NCBI RefSeq assembly: GCF_020297365.1
Contig: NZ_JAIXIG010000010.1
Location: forward strand, 36,834 to 100,833
Origin: Curtobacterium oceanosedimentum
GTDB taxonomy: Bacteria > Actinomycetota > Actinomycetes > Actinomycetales > Microbacteriaceae
Direction: 5' to 3'
DNA: 64,000 bases
Part shown: one piece after another, positions 45,551-52,715 of the stretch
Layout of the letters: every line of letters begins with the position of its first letter
Position numbering within the stretch: position 1 is the stretch's first letter
Position numbers and translations under genes: made by a program
Notes under the pieces: model-generated
What the model saw: only the letters and a program-made list of their open reading frames with translations
What the model was told of the DNA's origin: nothing
Database searches by the model: none

Positions 45551-46204
45551 GTGTCCGACACCGTGGACGACGCCACCACCGTGAACGATGCGACCCAGCG
45601 CGCGCGGTACTGGCCGATCCCGATCCTCCGGGCCGTGCCCGCAGCGGTCGTCGCGCTCGTGATCACGTTCTCGACGAACCACGCGGCCGGCTACGGGTTG
45701 CTGCTCTTCGGTGCCTTCGCCCTGGTCGAGGGGCTCGTGCTGCTGTTCGGCGGGATCGCCCGCCTGCCGCTCGACGGACGCTCGCGCCGCACCACCCTGC
45801 TGCAGGCGGTCATCACCCTGCTGGCCGCGGTCGCCGGCATCGCCCTGAACGGCTTCGGCCTCCCGGCCTTCATCACGGTCGTCGTCGCCTTCGCGGTGCT
45901 GACCGGAGCGCTCGAGCTGTCCCAGGGCCTCCGAGCACGGCGCCGATCGCCCTTCGCGCGTGACTGGACGACCATGGGGGCGATCACCTTGCTGCTCGCG
46001 GTCGCCTTCCTCGTCACCCCGCCGGACTACTCCCGGCAGCTCGGCGGCGTGGAACAGGTCACCGGGACCCTCGACGCCTCCATCGTGCTCGTCGGCCTGC
46101 TCGGCGCGTACCTCGCCATCACGGCGGTCTTCCACGTGATCGCCGGCCTCTCGCACAAGTGGGGCACGGCCACACCGGCCCCGGACGGAGCACCACTCGC
46201 ATGA
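45551..46204 (+). CDS. HdeD-like (DUF308) membrane protein
   Basis: This 217-residue protein has six hydrophobic segments (AVPAAVVALVITF, GYGLLLFGAFALVEGLVLLF, TLLQAVITLLAAVAGIAL, LPAFITVVVAFAVLTGALEL, TMGAITLLLAVAFLV, and SIVLVGLLGAYLAITAVFHV). This fits the HdeD/DUF308 family, paired-helix membrane proteins linked to acid or general stress. I chose GTG at 45551 because AAGAGG sits 5 bases upstream; the in-frame ATG at 45533 has no site. TAGGAT near 45521 may be the -10 box. The next gene starts in this stop codon (ATGA). Confidence 0.78.
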   Translation: MSDTVDDATTVNDATQRARYWPIPILRAVPAAVVALVITFSTNHAAGYGLLLFGAFALVEGLVLLFGGIARLPLDGRSRRTTLLQAVITLLAAVAGIALNGFGLPAFITVVVAFAVLTGALELSQGLRARRRSPFARDWTTMGAITLLLAVAFLVTPPDYSRQLGGVEQVTGTLDASIVLVGLLGAYLAITAVFHVIAGLSHKWGTATPAPDGAPLA

Positions 46205-46464
46205 CCACCCCCAGCCGTCGTGACCGCCTGCGCCCGGTCGAGCTCCTCGGGATCTCCGGGATCATCGCGGTCTTCACGGGCCTCGTCGTGCTGTTCTCGA
46301 CGCGGGAGCTGCAGCTGTCCGTGATCTTCCTCGGCGTCGCGTTCATCGTGGTGGTCGTCGTGCTCGCGATGCTGCAGCTGGCGTCGTCGAGCGAGCAGGA
46401 CGACAACGACATGCTCGGCGGGCACAAGACCCCGGGCGAGAGCGACGGCGACGACTTCCACTGA
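46201..46464 (+). CDS. small two-helix membrane protein
   Basis: This 87-residue protein has two membrane helices (LLGISGIIAVFTGLVVLF and VIFLGVAFIVVVVVLAMLQL), a basic N-terminus and an acidic disordered tail ending SDGDDFH. It is not assigned to a family. The ATG overlaps the stop of the DUF308 gene, so the two proteins are made together. A 14-base tandem repeat starts at its stop codon. Confidence 0.65.
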   Translation: MTTPSRRDRLRPVELLGISGIIAVFTGLVVLFSTRELQLSVIFLGVAFIVVVVVLAMLQLASSSEQDDNDMLGGHKTPGESDGDDFH

Positions 46465-46500
46465 CGCCTGACAGCTGACGCCTGACAGCTGACGCCTGAC
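46461..46500 (+). repeat. 14-base tandem repeat at gene end
   Basis: CTGACGCCTGACAG occurs at 46461-46474 and 46475-46488, then as a 12-base partial unit at 46489-46500. The first unit contains the stop codon (TGA at 46462-46464) of the small membrane protein gene. Confidence 0.8.
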
Positions 46501-46599
46501 CTCGTCGGTCCCCTGCCGACACGCCCGAGATCACGGATCCGCCACGTTCCTGTCAGGATCGCGCGTCCTGCCGACACCTCTGGGTGAAGGAGGTGGGAT

Positions 46600-47145
46600 G
46601 TGGACGTGAGGACCGGCACCGACACGGACGGAGCGCTCGTCCGCGCGATGGCGCAGGGCGACACCGCTGCCCTGTCGCGGGCGTTCGACCGGTACGCCGC
46701 CACGCTCACCCGGTACGCCTGGGCGCTGGTGGACGACCGGTCCGACGTCGAGGAGATCGTGCAGGACTCCTTCCTGACGCTCTGGCAGCGCGCGGCGACC
46801 CTCGAGCTGCCCGCCGACACCGTGTTGCCGTGGCTGCTCGTGGTGTGCCGCAACCACGCCTTCAACACCGGGCGCAAGCAGGCCCGGCGACGCGCGGACG
46901 AACTCCCCGAGCACCTCGCCTCGCCCGCCGACCACGACGAGGCCCGCGAGACCCTCCGCTGGGTCCGGGCCGAGATCGCCGCACTGCCCGACCTCGACCG
47001 TCGCATCTGCGAGCTGTGCCTGCTCGCGGGCCACTCGTACGCCGAGGCCGCCGAGCTCCTCGGGCTGACGGTCGGCGCGGTCACCCAGCGGGTGTCCCGC
47101 AACCGTCGACGACTCAAGAAGGTGGTGATGCACGATGAACACTGA
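46600..47145 (+). CDS. ECF-type RNA polymerase sigma factor
   Basis: This 181-residue sigma factor has region 2 (FDRYAATLTRYAWALVDDRS, then DVEEIVQDSFLTLWQRA, the core polymerase-binding part) and region 4 (LPDLDRRICELCLLAGHSYA, then EAAELLGLTVGAVTQRVSRN, the helix-turn-helix). It lacks regions 1 and 3, as extracytoplasmic-function sigma factors do. A very strong ribosome site AAGGAGGT precedes GTG at 46600. The next gene overlaps it by 11 bases and encodes a single-pass membrane protein, which is where an anti-sigma factor is normally found. Confidence 0.92.
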   Translation: MDVRTGTDTDGALVRAMAQGDTAALSRAFDRYAATLTRYAWALVDDRSDVEEIVQDSFLTLWQRAATLELPADTVLPWLLVVCRNHAFNTGRKQARRRADELPEHLASPADHDEARETLRWVRAEIAALPDLDRRICELCLLAGHSYAEAAELLGLTVGAVTQRVSRNRRRLKKVVMHDEH

Positions 47146-47899
47146 GCCTCCCGAGGGAGACGACCTGCAGCGCATGCTCGTCTCGATGAAGCAGAACGTC
47201 CTCGAACGTGCCACCCCGCGTCCGAAGCGTCGTCGTGTCCGACCCGGCATCGCGCTCGGCATCGTCGGACTGCTGGCCGTCGGCACCGCGACGGGCGCGG
47301 TCGCCCTGACGCTCTCGCAGCAGCAGGAGCAGCCCGTGGCCGCACCCACGCAGACGCAGCAGCCGGAGCCCGCCCCGACCGCGACGACCCCGTCCTCGGC
47401 GCCGATCACCGGTGCGCCGACCCCGAAGCCCACACCGACCCCGACCCCGCCCGCCGCCGTGGCGCAGATCCCGGCGTCCTGCCGCGACATGGTCCCGGTG
47501 GAGGACTACGACCGGCTCTTCGGCCAGACTCCGCTGACCGAGATCTCCAAGGCGAAGGACGACTCGGCCGGGAGTGACGGCGAGGACGTCACCTGGGCGG
47601 ACGGTGAGTCCGAGATCATCTGCCGATGGGCCGACCCGCGCGCGGACGTCAGCGGGCTCACCATGACCATCGGGACAGCCGGCCCCGGGGCAGCGGACGT
47701 GCTCGCCGACAGTCCGCTCCCGTGCGAGGACCGCAACGGCGGGCGAGCGTGCCAGTCGTCCGTCCCGGCGAAGACGGGCCCGGTCGACCAGGTGACCACC
47801 TTCTTCCTGCGCGACGACACGTTCATCGTGATCCGGCAGGCGAACTTCCCGACGAACGGCCTGCTCGACGCCGTCGTCGGGGAGATCTGGGGGGACTGA
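47135..47899 (+). CDS. membrane-anchored DUF3558-like protein coupled to the ECF sigma gene
   Basis: This 254-residue protein has a short cytoplasmic part (residues 1-36: EGDDLQRMLVSMKQNVLERA, then basic PRPKRRR), one membrane helix (IALGIVGLLAVGTATGAVAL), a Thr/Pro linker and an outer domain with cysteines in PASCRDM, ICRWADPRADVS, PCEDRNGG and ACQSS. The outer domain resembles that of the lipoprotein at 5058-5723. The membrane topology and 11-base overlap with the sigma gene suggest it holds or tunes the sigma factor. It has no recognisable zinc-type anti-sigma motif (HxxxCxxC), so the regulatory role is an inference. Confidence 0.7.
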   Translation: MNTEPPEGDDLQRMLVSMKQNVLERATPRPKRRRVRPGIALGIVGLLAVGTATGAVALTLSQQQEQPVAAPTQTQQPEPAPTATTPSSAPITGAPTPKPTPTPTPPAAVAQIPASCRDMVPVEDYDRLFGQTPLTEISKAKDDSAGSDGEDVTWADGESEIICRWADPRADVSGLTMTIGTAGPGAADVLADSPLPCEDRNGGRACQSSVPAKTGPVDQVTTFFLRDDTFIVIRQANFPTNGLLDAVVGEIWGD

Positions 47900-47962
47900 C
47901 GGCCGGGAGGCATGTGGCGGACCCGCGCCGCGCCTCCCGTCCGCCGGTGGGCGACCCCCGCG

Positions 47963-48841
47963 TCACCCCACCCGCGCCGCGACGATGTCCCGCGCCAGCG
48001 TCCGGACCGCGCGGCTCGGCTCCGGGGACGAGCGCACCGCCAGCCCGATGCGGAGCGGGTCGACCGGGTCCTGCAGGTCGAGCACCGCGCCGTCGTGCCG
48101 CACCCCCGAGTCCGGCACGACCCCGACGCCGAGTCCGGCCGAGGCGAAGCGGACCACCGCCGGCATGTCGTTCATCTCCGCGACGATCCGCCGCCGGATG
48201 CCGAGCCGCTCGAGCGCGCCGTCCAGGATGATCCGGTTGCCGAACCCGTGCGCCGTGTCGACGAACGGTTCCTCGGCGAGTTCGGCGAGCGACACCGAGG
48301 TGCGGCCGGCCAGCGGGTGGTCCGACGCGGTGAACACCCGGAACGGCATCTCCCGCAGCGGCTCGACGACCACCCCGGCGGGCACGGTGGGCAACCCCGT
48401 GTAGGCGATGTCGAGCCGCCCGGCGACCAGGTCCTGCACGAGCCCGGTGGTGCCCGACGGCGAGGTCATCAGCTCCACGGCGACCAGCGGGTGCCGCCGT
48501 CGGAACCGCCCCAGCACGCCGGTCAGGTCGACGATGTCCATGCTCGTGAAGATCCCGAGCCGCACCCGGCCCCGCAGGTCGGCGTCGTCCGCGGTCGCCA
48601 GGTCGCGCATGCGGTCCAGCGACTCGAGCACGGCGCGGGCGTGCGGGAGCAGGTCCTCGCCGGCGGGGGTCAGGACGAGCTGTCGGCCGGTGCGGTCGAA
48701 GAGCCGGACCCCGAAGCTCCGTTCGAGCGAGGCGATCCCCGCCGACACCGTCGACTGCGCCGCCCAGAGGCGTTCGGCCGCCCGCGTGACACTGCCCTCG
48801 GCGGCGACGGCGGCGAACTGTTCGAGCAGACGGGTCTCCAT
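47963..48841 (-). CDS. LysR-family transcriptional regulator
   Basis: This 292-residue protein has the LysR N-terminal helix-turn-helix (LLEQFAAVAAEGSVTRAAER, then LWAAQSTVSAGIASLERSFG, then VRLFDRTGR) and a two-lobed effector domain. GATACT on the minus strand stands 6 bases before ATG at 48841. The inverted repeat ATCGA-N5-TCGAT (48851-48865) overlaps this box. It is divergent from an MFS transporter, the most likely target. The inducer is unknown. Confidence 0.9.
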   Translation of the reverse strand: METRLLEQFAAVAAEGSVTRAAERLWAAQSTVSAGIASLERSFGVRLFDRTGRQLVLTPAGEDLLPHARAVLESLDRMRDLATADDADLRGRVRLGIFTSMDIVDLTGVLGRFRRRHPLVAVELMTSPSGTTGLVQDLVAGRLDIAYTGLPTVPAGVVVEPLREMPFRVFTASDHPLAGRTSVSLAELAEEPFVDTAHGFGNRIILDGALERLGIRRRIVAEMNDMPAVVRFASAGLGVGVVPDSGVRHDGAVLDLQDPVDPLRIGLAVRSSPEPSRAVRTLARDIVAARVG

Positions 48842-48850
48842 CGTCCGAGT

Positions 48851-48889
48851 ATCGACCCGCTCGATGGTGCACATCAACCACGTCCGTTG
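48851..48889. promoter_or_regulatory. LysR-type binding sites in the divergent promoter
   Basis: Two inverted repeats are present: ATCGA-CCCGC-TCGAT at 48851-48865 and CAAC-CACGTCC-GTTG at 48875-48889. The first overlaps the regulator's -10 box. The spacing between them is compatible with tetramer binding by a LysR protein. Confidence 0.55.
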
Positions 48890-48922
48890 GACTCGATGCT
48901 CGGCGATCGTGATCATCGGAGC

Positions 48923-50212
48923 ATGACCACCGTGACCGAACCCCCGACGGGCACCGTCCCCGCCACCTCCGTCGCTCCCGCGTCCTCGGGCGAGCGGGTC
49001 GCCGCACCCCGCGGACGTCGAGCCCACACCCGCCGACGCCACGGCCTCGGCTTCTGGGCGGTCGCCTTCGCGTTCCTCGCGGTGATGGCGTTCGCCACCG
49101 TCCCCGCGCCGCTCTACGTGATCTACCAGGCGCGTGACGGGTTCCCGACCTTCACGACGACGGTGATCTTCGCGGCGTACGGGGTCGGGGTCGTCGGGTC
49201 GCTCTACCTGGCCGGGCACCTCAGCGACGTGCACGGAAGGCGCCCGCTCATCCTGGTGTCCGTCGCCCTCGAGCTCGTCGCCGCCGTGCTGTTCCTGCTC
49301 TGGAACGACGTCACCGGGCTCATCGTCGCCCGGCTCGTGACCGGCCTCGGCGTCGGGACGCTCACCGCGACCGCGACGGCACACCTCGGCGAGCTCCGGG
49401 TGCGGGCGACCGGTTCGTCCGACTCGGCGAAGGGCGCGAGTGTCGCCGCCGGCGCCGTGAACCTGGGCGGCCTGTCGCTCGGTGCACTCGTCGGCGGAGC
49501 GCTCGCCGAGTTCGTCGGGCAGCCGCTCATGGTCCCCTACGTCGTGTTCGCCGTCGCGCTGGCGATCGCGTTCGTGCTGGTGCTCGCGGCTCCGGAGACG
49601 GTCGACCGCCCGCAGGCTCCCGTCACCTACCGCCCGCAGCGCATGCAGGCGCCCGAGGGGCAGGGCGCCGCGTTCTGGGCCGCCGGCGCCGCGGCGTTCG
49701 CAGCGCTCGCCGTCCAGGGGCTCTTCACCTCGGTCGCTCCGAGCTTCCTCGGCACCACGTTCCACGTCACCGACCGCCTGGCCGCCGGGGCCACGACGTT
49801 CGGGGTCTTCGCCGCGAGCGCGCTGTCGCAGATCGTGTTCGCCCGGCTGTCGCAGCGGGCGCAGATCCGGCTCGGCATGGTGCTGCTGGTCGTCGGGCTG
49901 GTCGTGCTGGCGGTCGCGGCGGTCGTGCTGCAGGTCGCGGGGTTCATCGGCGGCGGGGTCGTCGCGGGAGCCGGGGTCGGCCTGCTGTTCCGCGCCGCGA
50001 TCGGCAGCGCCGGTGCCCTGGTCGGCCCGGAGCGTCGGGGCGGCGTGCTCGCGGCCGTCTTCCTCATCGCCTACGCCGGGCTCACGGTGCCGGTCGTGGC
50101 CGTCGGGGCGGCCCTGCTGGTGGTGCCGACCCTGCCCGTCCTGATCGGGTACGTCGTGGTCGTCGCCGTCCTGGCCGTCGTCGCCGGGACCCGACTGGCC
50201 GCGCGCGCCTGA
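48923..50212 (+). CDS. MFS transporter
   Basis: This 429-residue protein has 12 membrane helices after a 45-residue Thr/Pro/Arg-rich cytoplasmic leader. Motif A appears as AGHLSDVHGRRPLILVS after helix 2, with a second Arg-rich loop (QRMQAPEGQ) in the middle. It belongs to drug/sugar-type MFS permeases. The substrate cannot be predicted. It is divergent from the LysR gene and ends just before a strong terminator. ATG at 48923 lacks a ribosome site. Confidence 0.88.
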   Translation: MTTVTEPPTGTVPATSVAPASSGERVAAPRGRRAHTRRRHGLGFWAVAFAFLAVMAFATVPAPLYVIYQARDGFPTFTTTVIFAAYGVGVVGSLYLAGHLSDVHGRRPLILVSVALELVAAVLFLLWNDVTGLIVARLVTGLGVGTLTATATAHLGELRVRATGSSDSAKGASVAAGAVNLGGLSLGALVGGALAEFVGQPLMVPYVVFAVALAIAFVLVLAAPETVDRPQAPVTYRPQRMQAPEGQGAAFWAAGAAAFAALAVQGLFTSVAPSFLGTTFHVTDRLAAGATTFGVFAASALSQIVFARLSQRAQIRLGMVLLVVGLVVLAVAAVVLQVAGFIGGGVVAGAGVGLLFRAAIGSAGALVGPERRGGVLAAVFLIAYAGLTVPVVAVGAALLVVPTLPVLIGYVVVVAVLAVVAGTRLAARA

Positions 50213-50220
50213 CGCGCACC

Positions 50221-50258
50221 GGGCCTCCCGTCCGACGCGCGCACCGGACGGGAGGCCC
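50221..50258. terminator. GGGCCTCCC-family hairpin terminator
   Basis: Perfect 14-base inverted repeat GGGCCTCCCGTCCG (50221-50234 and 50245-50258) with a 10-base loop, 8 bases after the transporter stop. Confidence 0.8.
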
Positions 50259-50283
50259 GCCCCACCTCCGCCATACTGGGCAC

Positions 50284-50889
50284 GTGGCCCAGCAGAAGCG
50301 TTCCGTCATCACCGGCGTCGCAGCCGTGGTGGCGGCGGGGCTCCTGGCCGGCGGTCTGTTCCTCACCGCCGAGCGGGGCGCCGAGGACCCGACGATCGGC
50401 AGCGGGAACCAGCCGGCCGGGTCGACGCAGTCGTCGTCCGGCACCGATGGTGACGGCACCGTCACGATCACCCGGACCGGACCGGACATGCCCGGCAGCA
50501 GCGCGCTCGGCCGGTGCGACACGACGACCCAGGCGGCCGTCGCCCAGTACGAGACCGAGGCCCTCGGCCGTGTCACCCTGCAATGCGGCACCGCCGCCCA
50601 GGGCTACGAGCACATCCGGGTCCGGCACACGGCGGACTGGCGGGACGTCGTCACGGGCCACGGCTCGCGGGACTGGGACGACGCGATGCTCACGGCGGTG
50701 CAGACCGCGCTGGAGGACCCGCGCCCCGGGTTCCCGGTCGACGCCGGCGACGGCAAGGTCTGCTACGCCGCGCCCGTCCGGTTCGACGACGGTTCCCGCC
50801 CCGACGACGAGCCGTTCGTCAAGGTGATCGTCTCGGCCACCACCGACCGCGTGATCACGGCGTACCCCACCCGCACCGACGACTGCTGA
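50284..50889 (+). CDS. secreted protein with BECR/EndoU-like RNase-type domain (putative)
   Basis: This 201-residue protein has an N-terminal signal/anchor helix (SVITGVAAVVAAGLLAGGLF) and a Gly/Ser/Thr-rich linker. The C-terminal domain (about residues 75-201) has GYEHIRVRHTADWRDVV, then DWDDAMLTAVQTALEDP, and ends VSATTDRVITAYPT. This order (HIxxRH, a helix, and a terminal strand with TAYP) is typical of BECR-fold nucleases found in bacterial polymorphic toxins. Four cysteines (RCDTT, LQCGT, VCYAAP, DDC) could form two disulfides outside the cell. No immunity-protein gene is adjacent. CATACT lies 6 bases before the GTG at 50284. The assignment is by motif only. Confidence 0.5.
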   Translation: MAQQKRSVITGVAAVVAAGLLAGGLFLTAERGAEDPTIGSGNQPAGSTQSSSGTDGDGTVTITRTGPDMPGSSALGRCDTTTQAAVAQYETEALGRVTLQCGTAAQGYEHIRVRHTADWRDVVTGHGSRDWDDAMLTAVQTALEDPRPGFPVDAGDGKVCYAAPVRFDDGSRPDDEPFVKVIVSATTDRVITAYPTRTDDC

Positions 50890-50913
50890 CGCGCGGGCGC
50901 TGCGCCGGGTACG

Positions 50914-51016
50914 TGCGCATCTTCCGACAGAACACCTGTCGATCGCCGCGTGGTCCGTCGGAACATGTGCGAGCAACAGATGCGTGTGCATCTGGCGACA
51001 GGACGTGCGTCGATCA
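50914..51016. repeat. imperfect 32-base direct repeats with palindromes
   Basis: The 185-base gap between two convergent genes holds two related 32-base units (50914-50945 and 50985-51016), identical at about 23 positions and sharing GCATCT, CGACAG and GTCGATC. It also holds the palindromes CGACAG-N5-CTGTCG (50925-50941) and CAGATGC-GTGT-GCATCTG (50977-50994). The region is less GC-rich than its surroundings and has no convincing ORF. It may be a regulatory region or small RNA. Confidence 0.5.
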
Positions 51017-51074
51017 ACTCGTGGAACGTCGCGAACCCGGACGCGCACCTCGCGCACCCACACGCACACCCGCC

Positions 51075-51989
51075 CTACGCGTGCACCTCGTGCTCGTGCC
51101 GCCGGTGCGACACCGGCTCCAACTGGAACGTCGAGTGCGCCACCGGCACGTCGAAGTGCTCCGCCACGCACTGCTGCAGCTCGTCGAGGATCGCCGGGGC
51201 GTGCGCCGTCGAGAAGCAGTGGTCGTCCACCACGACGTGCGCCGTCAGGTTCGGCACCCCGGTCGCCACGAGCGTCGCGTGCAGGTCGTGCACCGCGATC
51301 ACGTGGTCGAGCTCGAGGATGTGCCCCCGCACCGCGTCGAGGTCGAGCCCCGGTGGCGTCGACTCGAGCAGCACGTTCGCGGTCTCGCGCAGCAGCCGGA
51401 CCGCCCGCGGCAGGATGAGCAGCCCGATCAGGATCGCGGCGATCGAGTCGGCGCGTTCCCATCCGGTCAGCATCAGGACGATCGCGGCGACGATGACGGC
51501 GACCGAGCCGAGCGTGTCGTTGAGCACCTCGAGCCGCGCGGCCCGCGACGTGAACCCCTCGCCCGAGGCCCGCAGCAGCACGGCGTACGCCACCACGTTG
51601 CCGACCAGTCCGACGATGCCGAACACCAGCAGCGGTCCGGAGTGCACCTCGGCCGGCACGAACAGTCGCTGCACCGCCGAGATGATCACGTAGACCCCGA
51701 CCGCGAGCAGGATCGCGGCCTGGGCGGTGGCGCCGAGGACCTCCGCGCGCTGGAACCCCCAGGTGCGCTGGGACGTGGGGACCCGACGGGCGAGTCGCGT
51801 CGCCACGAGCCCGATCCCCAGGCCGCCGGTGTCGACCACCATGTGCCCGGCGTCGACGAGCAGGGCGAGCGAGCCGGTGAGCACGGCACCCACGACCTCG
51901 GCGAGCAGGATCCCCGCCGAGATGCAGAACGCGATGAGCAGCGCGCGCTCCGAGGCGTGCCCGACGCCGTGCCCGTGGTCGTGTCCCAT
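51075..51989 (-). CDS. cation diffusion facilitator (CDF) metal efflux protein
   Basis: This 304-residue transporter starts MGHDHGHGVGH, a His-rich metal-binding leader. It has six membrane helices, the metal site in LLVDAGHMVVDTGG (helix 2) and LEVLNDTLGSVAV (helix 5). The cytoplasmic C-terminal domain contains VHDLHATLVATG and TAHVVVDDHC, with a final His/Glu-rich tail. It exports Zn2+, Co2+ or Fe2+ by proton exchange. The helix-5 position that holds His in E. coli YiiP (D-4) is Glu here, as in some relatives. TACGAT lies 7 bases before ATG at 51989; an ATG 9 bases further upstream overlaps that box and is less likely. Confidence 0.9.
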   Translation of the reverse strand: MGHDHGHGVGHASERALLIAFCISAGILLAEVVGAVLTGSLALLVDAGHMVVDTGGLGIGLVATRLARRVPTSQRTWGFQRAEVLGATAQAAILLAVGVYVIISAVQRLFVPAEVHSGPLLVFGIVGLVGNVVAYAVLLRASGEGFTSRAARLEVLNDTLGSVAVIVAAIVLMLTGWERADSIAAILIGLLILPRAVRLLRETANVLLESTPPGLDLDAVRGHILELDHVIAVHDLHATLVATGVPNLTAHVVVDDHCFSTAHAPAILDELQQCVAEHFDVPVAHSTFQLEPVSHRRHEHEVHA

Positions 51990-51996
51990 GTGCGAC

Positions 51997-52002
51997 ATCG
52001 TA
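51997..52002 (-). promoter_or_regulatory. -10 box (TACGAT) of the CDF transporter gene
   Basis: TACGAT on the minus strand is 7 bases from the ATG at 51989 and overlaps an alternative upstream ATG (51998), which argues for the downstream start. Confidence 0.55.
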
Positions 52003-52037
52003 GGGAACCGCGCCGACGGCGTGCCAGGATCGGGACC

Positions 52038-52715
52038 GTGACCCGGTCGCCCTACGAGCTGACGACACCGCCCGAGGTGCTGGCCCGTCTGCACCCGCGG
52101 CTCCGGACGTACTTCGGTGCGGTCCCGCCCGGTCACGTGGGCCGCGGCGAAGGGGTCTTCGCCGTCGTCGGCACGCCCCGCCGGTGGCTCTGGCCGCTGC
52201 TCGCGCTGTTCGCCCGCGACGCGGTGATGTTCCCGGTGTGGGAGCGGCAGGTCCCCTTCACGGTCGAGAACCACGCGGCTCGCGTCCGCCGCGGGTCCGA
52301 CACCGGCCGGGAGGCCCACCCCGCGGTCCGCGCGCACCGCACCTTCCACTTCCGCTCCGGCACCCGCACGATGGTGGACGCCATCACCGCCGGACCGGAC
52401 GGGCTGGTCGACCACCTCGGTCGCCGTGGGCGCGTCAGCGCCCTGCTCCGGGCCGAGGTCGACGGGGCGGGTCCGGACGCCGGTGCCCTGCGCCTGGTCT
52501 CCACGCGCGTGACGTTCCGTGCGCTGGGACGCGATCTGCGCCTCCCGGCCGTCGTCTCGCCGCGCGTGACGCTCGTGGAACGATTCGATGACGAAGCCGA
52601 CCGGCAGCGCGTGTCCCTGGTGCTCTCGGCGCCGGTGCTCGGCACGCTGTACCGGTACGAGGGGGCGTTCCGGTACGAGATCGTGCCCGATGCCGGTCCG
52701 AGGAGGGGACGTTGA
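52038..52715 (+). CDS. DUF4166 domain-containing protein
   Basis: This 225-residue protein begins PYELTTPPEVLARLHPRLRT. It has the DUF4166 features ARLHPRLRTYFGAVPPGHVG near the start and HRTFHFRSGTRTMVDAITA in the middle, and ends LYRYEGAFRYEIVPD. The domain often occurs fused to, or next to, SDR/saccharopine-dehydrogenase-like proteins; here it precedes an epimerase. Function unknown. GTG at 52038 follows CAGGAT by 7 bases. Its stop overlaps the next start (TGATG). Confidence 0.82.
   Translation: MTRSPYELTTPPEVLARLHPRLRTYFGAVPPGHVGRGEGVFAVVGTPRRWLWPLLALFARDAVMFPVWERQVPFTVENHAARVRRGSDTGREAHPAVRAHRTFHFRSGTRTMVDAITAGPDGLVDHLGRRGRVSALLRAEVDGAGPDAGALRLVSTRVTFRALGRDLRLPAVVSPRVTLVERFDDEADRQRVSLVLSAPVLGTLYRYEGAFRYEIVPDAGPRRGR

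Noticed and set aside
50950..51693. Small secreted or cysteine-rich peptide gene starting near 50965 (MCEQQMRVHLATG)
   Set aside because: The frame runs on antisense through the CDF transporter gene, lacks a ribosome site or -10 box at proper spacing, and no stop falls in the gap.
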